The notes: generated by a model not told the origin, from the sequence alone. A stretch of DNA of 64,000 nt from Prillingera fragicola (GCA_002335605.1 BEDY01000002.1:2232001-2296000), one strand, 5' to 3'; positions 44,890 to 57,128 are shown, numbered from the stretch's first letter. A program made the numbers and translations.

Positions 44890-45249
44890 GGCGGCGGGGT
44901 CCGAGGGCTCGGCGGGGGGAGGGGAAGGGACAGGCGGAGGGGGAGGAGAACGAGAGAGTGTAGGTGGCCCGCGTTGGTGGTGGTGAGCGTGAGCTTGTTG
45001 CTGCTGAGCGATTCGTAGTTGATGATAGGAGCGGAGGGTGCAGCACCGTACGGTGAGGGAGGAGATAACGCCGAAATACCCGACCTCACCGTGCAGTTGC
45101 TCCCGGGCGTGGTGACATGTGGCACTTTGCCGCGTGGCCGTGCCCGCCGTGTGTCGACGTCACGGACCGTCCACTACTCCGACGCGACGACGAGCAACCA
45201 CAACATCGCCATCTCCGTCGCCGACGCCCGCCAAGCTGACGCCGACGAC
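44890..45249. promoter_or_regulatory. Divergent promoter NDUFA8 / SEC8
   Basis: A 360-bp spacer, assuming SEC8 starts at 45250. The SEC8 frame stays open upstream to 45019, so some of this could be SEC8 coding. A GACGTCA (CRE-like) core lies near 45158. The NDUFA8 side is G-rich on the + strand. Confidence 0.4.
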
Positions 45250-48200
45250 ATGAGGAGCAATAATATATCGTCCCGCTTCAAGATTTCAAATCCCACACCA
45301 CAACCAGAGCCAGACTACTTTGCTCCTCCAGCCTCCAACGGTGCAAGGCGACCAAGCGACGGACCATACCCGAGGATCAATGCAGGCCCAAGCAACGCTC
45401 CCTCTCAGCAGACGAGTAGCAGGTCACGCGCAGGGGGAGGAGGAGACTATGGCATGCCTTCATCGTCGTCGCGTATGAACGGCGACTCGGGCCATGGCGG
45501 TGCAACCTCACCACAGCGCCCCGCTCGTCGACGACCAGTGGACGACCGAGCGCCAGCGCACAACGATGAGCTGTCGACACTTCACATCCCCGAGGTCGCT
45601 CCAGGAGAGGTCTTTACGTCCCCAGGAGTCATCAGCCCGACCAGCCCGTTCAACGACCATGTCTCTTTGCCAGCAACGTCCAGCAGCGGCGATCGGTGGG
45701 CGGCCGAGCGCGAGATTCGCAACGCCGCTCGTCAGCAGACCAACGAGGTCGCGCAGCAGGCGCGCATGCAAAGCCAGGGCAGCGGTTCATCCCAGGACGC
45801 CAAGCTGCGCAACGTCGCGGCCATGTTCATGTCGGCGTCAAAGGATAGCCGGGATCGCGAACAGAGCGACAAGCAGGTCAAACGCCCGCCACGGCGACGT
45901 GCCCCGACCAACGCGAGCTCCAACTGGGACGACTTGACACAAGGCGTCAGCGGGGGAAAGTTTGCAGAGATTGATTGTGAGCTGCCCATTGGGTGTCCGC
46001 GCTGACAAGCAGCCGTTATGCGCAAGATTCGCAAACAGTGGCCGTTCATCATGGAGGGCGACGTAGGTGCTCCGTTGTGACGCACACTGACCCAGCAGTT
46101 CTCCGCCTCTTCATTAGCCCTCTCCCTCCTTTCCGAGTCACCAAGTCCACATCTCCCAGACCACCCTGATCTGCACTCCTTTCTCGCGACCCATGGCGCA
46201 CTGTCCGCATCGCTCCAAACAGCGGTCCAGGGGCATTTCCAGACATTCGCAGCATCACTCCCTACCCATGCCAACTTTGTGTCGGCGCTCGAGCGCGCGC
46301 AGGAGCAAGTCAAGGTGTCTCGCGAAGCGCTCAAGGATGCCCGCGAGGGTATCAGCGGCAAGGGCAAGACGGAGCTCGCGGGGATCCGTGCGCGTGAGCG
46401 TATGGTGCGCGAGATGTTGCAGCTTTTGGATTTGGTGTACGTTGCGTGCAAGCTACAAAACCGGCGCTGACCAATGCAGGGACGAGCTGAAGCAGGTGCC
46501 GGAGAAGCTTGATGGGTTGATCGCGGAGAAGCGATTCCTGCAGGCCGCATTGTTGCTTGTGCGCAGCAACAAGACGATCAACCGCGAGGACTTGCGTGAC
46601 GTTGGCGCCGTGTCCGACTTGCGACAGCATTTCCACACGCAAGAGTCGACATTGACAGACATTCTTGTCGAGGAGCTGCACAACCAACTCTACCTGAAGA
46701 GCTACAACAGCGATACGCGATGGAAGCCTTTCATGCCAGGACAAACCTCGCTGCCCGTCATCGAGTCACCAAGCGAATCAAACGCACCGAAAGAGCCACC
46801 AGAGACGTCGTCGCGGTTCTCGAGGTACCTTACGACACTTGCTGTTAAGCCGAATCACGAGCCAATATTGAACGAGGTGGCAAATCAGGGACGCACGCCG
46901 TCGCAGCTGAGGAACACCACTTCTATAACGTCGATCAACTCGTTGAGCGCTGTTTACGAGACTCCCGAGTCTGACTCGTTCACCTACATGGAGACGTTGC
47001 TAGAGGCGCTGGCAGCATTAGGCAAGCTCGGCCATGCGCTTGACGCAATGGTGCAGCGTGTGCCGGCTGAGATTCACGCTCTTTTCGACTCTACTATGGA
47101 CGAGGTCGAGGAGCGTATCGACCAGCGAACAGAGGAACTCGCAGCTATGGCCAAGCCTCCCAGCCAGTTTGTCGCGGAACGCGGGGATCTCGAGAGCATG
47201 CCGCTCTTCACCAACGATACTCTCCGTGTCATTGTGTCGCTCGATGCCAGCGGACCACCAAAACACGCCATTGTACTCAACGACCTGTTCTGGACCTTGT
47301 ACTCCAAGCTCGCCGCAGTTATGGAGGGCCACCGCGCTGTCTACGAGGTGGCCAAGTGGATCGCATCTCGTCGTGACTTCAAGGACCCAACTCGCCAGGG
47401 TCTCAACCTGAACGTCCCTGTTCTCGAGATCTGGCGGCCGGTTCAGCAAGAGGTCCGCAATCTGCTCCGCAGCTATCTCGAGGACGACTCGATGGGCTCA
47501 ACGCTTAGCGCCAACAGTATCCCGAGCATCAACGAGGTGCTGCGCGACGGCCGCGTGGCGCGCGACAAGCAGCGCGACCTATTCAAGCTCGCGGACTCGG
47601 ACACGCGCACGGTCAATGCCGAGATCAAAAATGTTGACGAGGCACTCAAGTCGACGCTGCGGGCAGCGATCCCTGGTCTCATCAATCTGCAGTCTGGCGA
47701 CAACGTCAATGTACTGAGTGCTGGAAGTGGCGGCGACGACCGATACTCGGTGTCTGGCCGTCGCCGGACGCTGATCACGCCCAACCTGTTCAACGTCACG
47801 GTGCTGTTCCAGCCGACGCTGGCGTTCATCCAGCGTGCAGCGCAGATTGCGCCGCCTGGCTTTGAAGAGGACATGTCTCAGTTTGGCACTGTTCTGGACG
47901 AGTTTGTCGCCAACGTATTCTTGCCACAGCTTGACGAAAAAGTCAACTCGTCGTTCCAGTATGCCGTGTCGGGCAACGATGCGTTCCAGCTCGACTCTCG
48001 CCCTATCCTTGGCCAGGGCAAGGCGCCGCTCAAGTCGAGCGTACGTGTCATGGCACTCATCCAGAGTCTGTGTGCGATGCTCCAGGAAACGCCGTTCAAC
48101 CGCGAGAACTATTCGCGTCTCATTGTTGGTGTCGTTGTGCAGTACTACCAGCACTGCAGTGCTCGTTTCAAGGACATTGCCAGCGTCAACAGCAAGGCGA

Positions 48201-49174
48201 CAGACAAGCGCTCGCTCGCTCTCCCGGCCACCTGGGCCCAGCGCGAGGACTTCGTCGCCGCACTGCAGCAGGTCCGCCGCGTGGCACCACAAGACTACAG
48301 CGAGACTGCCCAGGTCGAAGCCCGCGAGGTCAACCTGGAGCTCATCATGATTGGCGACAAGCCACCCACCGACTCGCAGCTGATCAACTCTGCGCGCAAG
48401 CTTGAGGCACTCGGCAACCTGACCAACAGTATCAGGTGGTTTATGAATGCACTCTTGGATCTGCAGGATCTTGTGCCCGACGACAGCGACGTTGACCAGC
48501 CAACGCTGTCTCACGGAGAGTCGCCAAAGCTCCCACTCACCAAGGCCATGGCGCAACGGTTCTCGGCCATTGTGCAGACGTATGAGCAACTTGTCGACAT
48601 GGCACTGAACACGCTCCATCTCGAGGTGCGCTGCCGTGTACTCTGCAACTTGTCTGCGTCATTGAACCGCGGCAACTTTTGGCTGGAGAGCGAGTCGCAC
48701 GAACCGGACTCGGACGTGGTCGATCTCAACCAATCCCTCATGGACATGGACGTTATTGCGACACGTACGCTGCTCGGTCCGCACCATGACTTCATGTTCC
48801 GCGGCGTCGCAGCCCTCATGGACCACATGTTTGTGCACGCCGCGACGACGATCAAGCAGATCAACAACTATGGCGCGCGCAAGCTTTCACGCAACATTCT
48901 CGCCCTCCAGCAGACGCTCCGCGGCATTGTCTCTGCAGACTCGGCCGAGACGGAAGGCATGCTTGCCCGCGCTGCAGAGTACTGGGACCTGTTCGAGCTG
49001 GGGCCAAAGCGCATGCTCGCCGACTTGCGCCAGTCGAAACCTGCGTTTAGCTTCAACGAGTACGAGGCCATGCTGGGGCTGCAGTGTGGTGAGGGAGAGG
49101 ACGAGAATGGTAATGATCTCAACACGTTTTTGATCGAGCTGCACGAGCTGGCGATGCGTCATGAGGGGCAGTAG
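45250..49174 (+). CDS. SEC8: Exocyst complex subunit Sec8 (EXOC4)
   Basis: Exons 45250-45976, 46013-46062, 46099-46436 and 46480-49174 join in phase to about 1269 aa. The first ~230 residues are a Ser/Arg/Pro-rich disordered extension. The conserved Sec8 core then begins (KIRKQWPFIMEGD across two splices). LKQVPEKLDGLIAEKRFLQA, VEELHNQLYLKSYNSDTRW and, near the end, KLSRNILALQQTLRGIVS match the exocyst Sec8 family. The core is mostly helical with a coiled coil around ERAQEQVKVSREALKDARE. Sec8 helps tether secretory vesicles to the plasma membrane at growth sites. The start is uncertain: I use the ATG at 45250; the frame is open from 45019. Exon 3 could begin 3 nt earlier through a CAGCAG tandem acceptor. 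Confidence 0.9.
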
Positions 49175-49394
49175 ATGACTATATACGTATTTACAAGTGT
49201 ATGCAACCTGTACAAGTATCAGTGCAAGTGGACCACCTCCACCAGCCTGCATCGGTACGAACCGGAATTTGCGAATGTGGCACCATTAACGGGGGGCTGA
49301 AATAAGCTATGCTCGCAGTGAATCCGCCGCTCAATGACTGGTTGACCATACTCACTGCATCTCATCAACATCTAGAGAGCAAGCAGCAGCAACA

Positions 49395-50410
49395 ATGGCA
49401 GGAGAACACCGTACGTACGGCCTACAAGGAGCAAGCTGACAGCGCAGACAGCGTCCACGTACGTCGCAAAGAAGAAGCGCGCGCGCGGAGTCGAGGTGCC
49501 CAACGAGCCGCGGTCCTTCCGACAAGGATGGACGGCTCGGCGTCGTCCGGCGCAGCGAGGACATGCCTGCGGTGTCGTAGGCGTGGATCTCGCTGGGTTC
49601 TGGTGTGCTCTCTCGCTGGAGACATGGACGGCGCCTCGGAGGACTCGCTGCGCGCGCGCGGACGGGAGATGGTGCTAATGTTCACAGTTTGACCCGGCTA
49701 TCGACCGTTGGGCGGCTATGGTGCGTATCTGTGGGACTGGCTTGGGAAGGAGATGGGATGGGAAGGCGAGGGTGGTTGAGGAGGTTCTGGGAGTGGACGA
49801 GTGGACGGGTTGCGTGGTGGAGTTGGGACGGCCATGGTGGAGGGTGTTCATTCGGCTGCGAGTGAGCAACGCTCCACCTTGCCCGTGGTGCGCACTTCTG
49901 GCTAGCGTGAGACTCTCCGCCTGCGTTTGCTCAGCGCACTGTTAGTTGGGCGAATGCTCGACGAAGTCATCACCTGCGATCTGTGAGAGGCATCGAGACC
50001 AGCTCCATCGTTCAAGAACGGAGGCCCACTTGCCCAGTCTTCTCGACACACTCCTTGCCCATTCCATTCCAGTCACACTCAAGCAAATTGCATGCTAACC
50101 CCCGCAGCGTGAGAACGTGTACCAGCACTTCAAGTTTACCCCCAAGGCCCCCCGCCAGGTCGCTCTCTTCGGTGTCCTCACCCCCGCCTCGATTGCGCTC
50201 GCCTCGGTCTGCTACGACGTGAGTACCCGGTTCATACAGCCCAGTATGGTGTGGTTTATGTCGGTCTGCGCGGCAGCCGCCACCGCGCCAGTACCTCACC
50301 CCTCACGGAAACACAACTGACCCTACCAGGCCAAGTTTGACTGGGCCGGCAAGACCAAGGAGGAGTCGCTCCGTGCCACGCCCCCAGCAGCCGCCGCCGC
50401 GGAAGAGTAG
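49395..50410 (+). CDS. Complex I small membrane subunit, NDUFB4/B15-like, with 11-nt micro-exon
   Basis: Exons 49395-49410, 49448-49458, 49688-49720, 50108-50218 and 50330-50410 give 83 aa. The protein starts MAGEHHSVHFDPAIDRWAAM, then RENVYQHFKFTPKAPRQVAL, one membrane span (FGVLTPASIALASVCY), and ends KFDWAGKTKEESL plus an Ala-rich tail. This matches the fungal complex I subunits with an N-terminal MAG-x-H...FDPA...MRE..Y..F..TP pattern and a C-terminal ...W.GK. motif. The 11-nt exon 2 is needed to restore this start; skipping it breaks the frame. Exon 3 is 33 nt. Introns reach 229 and 387 nt, so coding sequence is a quarter of the gene. Family name is from memory of the pattern and is moderately sure. 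Confidence 0.72.
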
Positions 50411-50490
50411 AGCAGCCATAGTAGACGATGCAACGCATTAAAAGAGTACAACAATGTGCGCCAGCAACGGCGCCACAAACGATGGAGCAC

Positions 50491-53459
50491 CTACCAGATC
50501 CGCTTGACCATTGTCCACCGCTCAACCTCTTCGAGTTTGAAACTCTTCTTCTTCCCTGCCTTTTCCTTCTTGACCCCCTCCTCCCGTCCCGGCGGCCGGG
50601 GCGTGCTATCAAGCCCCGTAACCCCCTCGCGCGTGGGCGTAGCCACCCTGGCGCGAGGCGCGCCATGGTCTGCCAAATCGTCCTCGGGGCGGGACAAGTA
50701 CGCCGTCGTGTCCTTGTGATAATCCAGCTCCTCCTTGCTAACACCTACGGGCGCGCGGCCAAAGTCGTTGACGGCATCCTCGGCTTCGCGTTCCGGCATG
50801 CCGGCTTGGCGGAGGGCGGAGAAGGACAGCAGTCCGAGGCCGAGCAGGATTTTGAGCGCTACGAGACTGAAGACGTGAGCTTGGGTTATGCTCGGCGAGA
50901 CTTACCATCCCCACGCGCTGACGGCCACGAGCAGCGCGGCTGCCCACTTGAGCACCTGCCACATCCTGTCTGGCTGGATATCTTCGTCGGCGTGCGCGCT
51001 GCTCGCCAGCATGCCGACTACCTGCCCGCCGATCCGCACGACGAGGGCAGCGAGGGGCATGGCGGCGATGCCCAGGCGGCGGGCGACGAGTGGGCTCTGG
51101 TCGAGCAGGATGGGGTGCTTGCGCTTCTGGTTTCGGCCTCTGCCAATCGTGCCCGAGTGAAGCACGTCTTTGGCCAGCACGTCCATGAACCGCCCATAGA
51201 CGCTTGCGCGGACGTGGTTGAATTTGGCAATGAAGGCGTGTTTGAGCCAGTCAACTAGACATTCCGATGCCAGGACGAAAAGGACGGGCGACAAGATGCG
51301 TTCCATGAGCGACTTGCCGCGAACAAAGCTGCGTGGAAGAAAGGCAAGGTCGGAGCCGGCCATTTCGATCATGTTGCGCACGGCGATTACGAGGAGCATT
51401 AAGGCGAGTTGGAAGCGCTCCACAATGTCTGCGCACATGATCTGGAAGAGGTTTTCCTTTTCAAACTTTTTAAACACGGCTGCATGTGTCAGCGAGCACA
51501 AGCAGAACACAGATACTCACAGCCTTTGATTTCGACAAACTGGTTGGAAATGAGTAGTGAAATGAGCGTGTAGTCGTAGGAATTAATGGCGACATTGAGC
51601 GCAATGAGCATGTAGGTGAAGATGAGAGTGTGAACAAACACATAGCCCAGCGACAAGAAGAAGAAGAATGTAGGCCGCACATGCTCGCGCTTCCTTCTCT
51701 TGGCGGTATACGTGAGCGTGTCCCTCGCAAATAGAGTATCCAACACGTCCTGTCCGAAAGCGCAGCACAGCCTGTCGGCAATCTCGAGCGCGTTGAAGAT
51801 GACGTACAACTTGATGGTGTCCTGGCCGCGCACCGAGTGATACATCTTGCTCGCGTCTGTGCCAATGGCGAGCGCGATGGCTGGAAGGATAATAAGGAGC
51901 ATGCGAAGTAGAGACTGGACGTGGGCCGGTGGAATGGGATAGATGTCCTGGCCGCGAGCTAATCGCGAGACGATGCGTGACGCGGCAAAAGTGGCGCGGA
52001 TGGGGAGAATGGTAAAGTTGTAGAGGAAACCGTCGAGGCAGAGGAGTGCGCCAAAGAGAGTCACCTTTTCAACAGCCAAAGGCACAGCGAGAAAGTTGGC
52101 GATGCGTTCCCACTTTCCGTCTGCGATCCAGCCTTCCCACTGGTCGGCCGCCTCTTCGTCCCGAAGTAGATCCCAGAGCGACATGCCCTCGGTACTCTTG
52201 GCTGTCTGAGGCAAGTTGGGCGGATACTCGCTTTGCGCCAGCGGCGACTGTGGCATGGGACTGTCCACTCCATTGTCGTCTTTGATACTCTGCGACCGGC
52301 CGCCAACGCTGCCGCCACCAGAGCCGTCCAGATCTCCGTCTCCCTCATTCACCTCAGGAAGCTCTTCCAGCCCAACATTTACGGGCTTGGGCCTCTCGGC
52401 ACTCTCCATAGTGGCCCGCCGACTCTGCGCTGGCCAGAACATGTCGGCGTCGTCGCTGTACCGCGGTCCCTCGAGCGTTGGCCGCCTGCTCCGTGCAGGC
52501 CAAAACTGTTGGTCCTGCTCTGTGTCCGAGTCGAGACCACGTTCAATACTCCGCAGCTCCCTTTCGCGCTCAACCTCTGACTCGCGATCAGAGTAGCTTC
52601 CCGAGTCCACATACTCTCTCTCGCTAACGGTTATGCTGCGTTGGCGTTCCATAGTGATCTCGACGCTGCCTTCCGTTTCGCTCTCTGAGGCAGAACAGAG
52701 GCTTCGGCGGCGGTGTTGCAGTGGCGAGTCTCCCAGACGCGCGAACACAGTCTGCAAGTCTGTCAAGTCCATCCCTCGCAGTGCGGCGTTGGACTCGTAC
52801 TCTCCCCTGGGCGACGGAGGAAGCGACGAGTATGTTGCAGGAATCTGGGGGGAGGTCCTGTCAGAGGTCCTCTCTGGCGCAATTGACGGTGTCGACGCCG
52901 TCATGTCCACACTAGCACCCCAGTTGGACGGTGGAGGGAGCTTGGAAGGCGAAGCCGTCGGTGGTGGGCGGGGTGGTGTGCGGCCTGGAAGCTTGGTCGG
53001 TGAAGGATTACGAGATCGGCGTGGGGAGGAGGACGTAAAGGAGTGTTTGTTGGGCGATATGTGGGTCATGCGGCGAGGGGAGGAGATTGAGTGATTCCTA
53101 GCCGGGGATACAGAGCCGGGTGCCGTGAACATGCTCGCAATAGGCATGACCGAGGGCTGTGGGCCGGAAGGGAGGTCGGACAGATCGTCCTCGCCAGCGA
53201 GGAGGGCGAGCGAATTGTCCTGCAGACCGCGAAGTGTGCCCAGCGGTGTGCTGTTGTGACCCGGTTCTGAGGCATCCTGCCGAGATATCAGCTTCCCAGC
53301 TCGCTAACTTTGCACGCTACCAACCTCCGTGTTGTCCCTATCGCCGCGGTGTTGTCCAAAGTCATCTTGATCGAGCTCGGTGCTTGTTCGTGTGTCCGAG
53401 TGCCAGGAATGGGGACGCGAGGGTGACCCTTCGGAGAGGCGCCATTCGTCGCTCTCCAT
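50491..53459 (-). CDS. TAPT1-family multi-span membrane protein (Emp65-like)
   Basis: Exons 53325-53459, 51521-53276, 50906-51479 and 50491-50866 join in phase to 946 aa. The N-terminal ~400 residues are Ser/Pro/Arg-rich and probably disordered. The conserved part contains LYVIFNALEIADRLCCAFGQ, DVLDTLF, and across a splice QFVEIKGSVFKKFEKENLFQ, the hallmark of the TAPT1/CMV-receptor family (yeast Emp65). Several membrane spans follow and a Lys/Arg-rich cytosolic tail ends in ERWTMVKRIW. Emp65 works with Slp1 in guarding soluble ER proteins from degradation; the human relative affects ciliary and Golgi function. Role here is inferred from family. The first donor is the unusual GTTGGT, but the exon before it (start 53459) has clear coding character. 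The gene is divergent from GPI2. Confidence 0.87.
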
Positions 53460-53696
53460 GCTCTGCTATGTCTGAGAGCAAAGAGTAAGAGTGAGAATGA
53501 GATGCTGCAAGAGATGTGCGATGGGTGTTCGCTGCATGACGATGAACGAGGCTGCGGATAAACTTCGGCTCGTGTCCTCGTGCCTGAACGCGTGGTAAAG
53601 ACCAACATGTCCATGTCCATGCCAGCAACAACATTGACCACTACTTGTCCACAAGGGAACACTGACTGCTCATCTGCAGCACCTCGTGGGTTAGCC
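53460..53696. promoter_or_regulatory. Divergent promoter TAPT1-like / GPI2
   Basis: A 237-bp spacer between opposing start codons. The GPI2 frame remains open upstream to 53580, so its start could be earlier. No recurrent motif noticed. Confidence 0.4.
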
Positions 53697-55015
53697 ATGC
53701 CTCACAAGCACGAGGTAGAACCACCAGATACGAATCAGCCTCTCCCAGAGTGGGAAAAGGTGCTCTGGCGCCGACAGCCGTATCCCGACAACTATGTCCC
53801 TCCAACATTTCTCGCAGAGCTTGATGCCCTTCGTGAGTACAGCACTACCCAGAGTAGAGACGACAGAGGACAACTCGACACTTCAAGAGATTGGGAGTGA
53901 CCGCGGCGCATGCGGGCTGGTCGTTTGATACCTCTGCACACCTTCTCCACGTCAATCATCAGCTAACGTACCAGCTGCTCGTCCACGCCCCCGCCTCCGG
54001 TCTCTGCTCCTCGCGACCCTTCCAGTCAGCCAGCACATGGCGGTGATTGCACTGTTTTTGGCAATATTCTATGCGCTGCTGGCTGGAGACTTGGGTCCAG
54101 CAGAGGTCGGCTCTGGGTGCGCTATCTCTGGACTCATCGCCTATGCGCTCTGGAGGGTTGGATGGGGCGAATCCAAGCCTCCGCCTGGTCGTGAGTCTGA
54201 CCTTTATTCGTGTCTACCGATGAGTCTACAGCTGATCTTCAGCCTTGCTACCGGTTTCATCTGCGATCCGGCCACTGATCCTGCCGCCCCTGCTGCTGTC
54301 ACTTCTTGCTCCCGTGCTCGGCACGCTCACGTCGGCGACGACGAGCGACTCGATCTGGCCGCTCGCTGGTGGGCTGTTTTTTGTCCACCTGTTACTGGCA
54401 GACTTTACCACTGGCCCCGACGCCCGGCGACGCAGGCGGCGAGCGCGGGCTAGGCGGAGGAGTGTTGGTGCGAGTAACCGAGTGGAGGAGGTCGAGGAGA
54501 AAAGGTGCGTGCTGCGCGCCAGGTGTCGACATGGAAACTGACAGCCAGTCTCACGTCCGCGTTGTCATTGACCTCGGCGCTGTCTGCGTCAGTCGTGCTG
54601 GCGTCGCGCCTGCCCTCGACGGCGCACGTGTTCTCCCTCATCATGGTCGCCGCTGGTCTCTTTGCTGGATGGCCCACGCTAGCCAAGGGTGTGCGAGTAA
54701 GTGCAGCCACGCACGTCTACTGCATCTACTAATCTGCAGGAAACCGGTCCCCGCTTCTCTGCAGCCTTGACAGCAAGCATGGTCTGGCTGACAGTCTCAT
54801 TCCTGCCCCCCAGCCGGAACCCGCGGTTCCTCCGCGTTGGCAGCTGGGAGTTCGCACTGCCAAGTGGGGCTGCCCTCGTGTTTCTCTGGGTGCTCGCGCT
54901 CGTCAATGTCGCAGGCCCGCTGACGCTCTGGTATGCCTGGCGGTGGAAGAGGCATTTGGGTGGTGATTGGGATGTGGCCGTCGTTCGGCTGCGCCGGCGT
55001 GCGCAGGGAGGGTAG
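53697..55015 (+). CDS. GPI2: GPI-GlcNAc transferase subunit Gpi2 (PIG-C)
   Basis: Exons 53697-53832, 53975-54190, 54243-54504, 54549-54696 and 54740-55015 join in phase to 345 aa. The opening WEKVLWRRQPYPDNYVPPTF is the PIG-C signature (human: WQKVLYERQPFPDNYV), and SASVVLASRLPSTAHVF is the second conserved block. About eight hydrophobic segments follow the family pattern, with a basic insert (RRRRRARARR) in the middle loop. Gpi2 is part of the ER complex that makes GlcNAc-PI, the first step of GPI-anchor synthesis. In exon 4, the acceptor at 54548 rather than 54544 keeps the frame. Confidence 0.93.
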
Positions 55016-55243
55016 ATTGGGATGCATTGCATGTTCGTGTTGTAGGTAGTGTGTGCTTCGTTCATGCCGCATACACCGTCGAGCTCATTACTGTCAACGT
55101 CCTCACCATCGCTGGTCACCTAAACAGCTTTGCCACAACATTTTTGCTGACGTAATCACTATTGGTGACGCACGGCGCCGCGTCGCGACGACATATTGAC
55201 ATCCATCTCACCCACTCACCCACCCACTCTCCAACGACGCACA

Positions 55244-56177
55244 ATGGCGACGCACCTCCCCCAATCCACCCCGCTGTACAGCTACAGCACCAACACCTCG
55301 AGCAGCACGATCAACGCCCGCGCGCCGGGCGTGCGCGACTCGCTGCGCGGCGCAACCCACTCGCCGGCCCCCTCCCTGCCCCTGCCAGCGCACACGCTTG
55401 TGCCCAGCGCCAACATTCTCGAGCGCGGGGTGAACAAGGCTAAAGGAACAGAAGTGGCTCTGGGAGCGTGGGCGTTCTTGTTCGCCGAGGTGGTGGCGTA
55501 TAGCCAGAGTCGGGTGGATAGTGTTGCTGATTTGGAGAAGCGGTGAGTTGCGGCTTTCGGTTGATGACCGGGAGGGGCTGATGGGCAGGTTGACGGGGCT
55601 TGGGTATGAGGCCGGACAGAGGATTTTGGGCTTGTTGTTGTTGAGGAGCGCGCAGGCTGCTGGCATGAAGGTGAGTGCGCTGCACGACCTAGGGGATCGA
55701 GGCGCCTGATGCTAAGACTGCAGGACCCACGACGCGAGTTCCGCCTTATTCCTATTTTGCAGTTTGTGCACACGCAGGTGTACAAGTATGTCTTTGGCCG
55801 GCCGGCGGACGGGCTCGAGCGCAGTGTCGAGGGCGAGGACGAGTGTGAGTCTGCAGCACGCAGAGGGGAGTGGCGCTGAACGACACACAGACATGATCAC
55901 AATGAACCAGCCGCCTCTCACACAACACATTTCGATTCCGAAAGACATGTCCCAGCTGAGCTGCGAGGCGTTTACAGCTGGAATCGTCGAGGGAGTGCTG
56001 GACGGCTTGGACGTGGTGAGTGCGGCCAGGCATACAGCATGGTGCAGCACTGACAATGACCAGCCCGCACGCGTTACAGCGCACACGGTCGCAACAGATC
56101 AGTTTCCCCAGCGTACCGTCATTCTCGTCAAGCTCGATTCCCGGGTCATGGATCGCGAGGCTGCGCTTGGCAAGTAG
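55244..56177 (+). CDS. TRS31: TRAPP complex subunit Trs31 (TRAPPC5)
   Basis: Exons 55244-55542, 55589-55670, 55724-55844, 55891-56015 and 56064-56177 join in phase to 246 aa. After a Ser/Thr/Pro-rich start the protein follows the Bet3-like fold of TRAPPC5. Landmarks are ALGAWAFLFAEVVAYSQSRV, LTGLGYEAGQRILGLLLLR, LQFVHTQVYKYVFGRPADGL, and SQLSCEAFTAGIVEGVLDGL near the end. Trs31 is a core subunit of the TRAPP exchange factor for Ypt1/Rab1 in ER-Golgi traffic. It is tandem with GPI2; the 228-bp spacer contains TGACGTAA at 55148-55155 and an inverted CCAAT box just after it. Confidence 0.93.
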
Positions 56178-56286
56178 ATACAATGACATTACATGTAGAC
56201 GACATTCGCTATTACTCGGGCGGTCCTTCACTGATTATACGATCATTCTTACAACTGCAGAGTCCACCTTCTCCACACCTTCGAGA

Positions 56287-57128
56287 CTACACGAACCTAA
56301 TCTGCCCCCACATCCCACATCCAGGATGCCGAACAGCCCCACCAGCTTGATCCCACACCCGCTCCTGCTCAGCCCAATCCGCGTCGTAAGTCTGCATAGC
56401 AAGCACAAGCTGCTCCGCCCTCTTAGCATCGCTCGGCCGCTGCGCTATCCGGTGGCTCGCAGGAGGCAACGCGGTGCTCGGCTGCTGCACGCGGAGATCC
56501 GCAGTGGGCAGCGTAGGCGGCGCAGACGATGAGCGGGGACGACGGTCGCACTTGTCGCAGAATGGCGAAAACGGCCTGCGCTGCGCGGGCTCTGTGGCAA
56601 GTGGAGACTGCGTGCTTTGGCCGGCACTGCTTACGTGACCTGGCGTGGGGGAGCCAGAGGCCATCGACGTGCTTGCCGGGCTTGACCCGCCAGATCCAGA
56701 CGCGTCGCTAGTCGTCGCCAGAGCCGTGTCTTTGACGAGCGTTTCCTCGTCATCGTCCGGCCCCTTTCCAACATGACGCATAATGTCCGTCGTCTGCGAA
56801 GTTAATTCAATCCCATGCAGCCCACGATACGGGCGGAACGACGTACCAAGTCCCGCTCCAACACGCAAAGCTCTTCATCCAACCGCCCCAGTGTCATCCG
56901 CGCCAGCTCGCCGGCCTCCTTTTGCGCCGCAACGAGTTCCTGAGCAAGAGCCGCGTTGACCGTCTGGGTGTCAGTATCCTTCGAGGGGGTTGGGAAACGT
57001 ACAGCTTGCCGGGCCCGGTATGTGCTCGAGACGGGGGTTGGGTCGCTGCGGTTGCGGGTGTGGTGGGTCCGGGGTGGGAGGTGGAGGGCCTGGTCAGGAA
57101 ACACTGCTGTGGATGGGCGGGCTGTCAT
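56287..57128 (-). CDS. Unknown protein (about 249 aa), fungal
   Basis: Exons 57003-57128, 56847-56963 and 56287-56793 join in phase. I do not recognise a family. The middle has a short coiled coil (ALAQELVAAQKEAGELARM and LGRLDEELCVLERDL). A Ser/Thr-rich low-complexity region follows with FCDKCDRRP, and the C-terminus AKRAEQLVLAMQTYDADWAE continues into a Trp/Gly-rich end. The first intron is 39 nt, a multiple of three without stop, so an unspliced form would add 13 residues. The gene is convergent with TRS31 (109 bp apart). Confidence 0.6.

Noticed and set aside
45019..45249. Upstream extension of the SEC8 frame
   Set aside because: It is open but of promoter-like composition and reaches close to the divergent NDUFA8 start; the ATG at 45250 was preferred, though not proven.
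49452..49580. Longer second exon for the NDUFB4-like gene (STYVAKKKRARG...)
   Set aside because: It leads to a weak onward donor and destroys the family-like N-terminus; the 11-nt exon restores it with canonical sites.
50428..51258. 276-codon frame on + over the 3' part of the TAPT1-like gene
   Set aside because: Shadow; the minus strand has conserved TAPT1 motifs and consistent splice phases.
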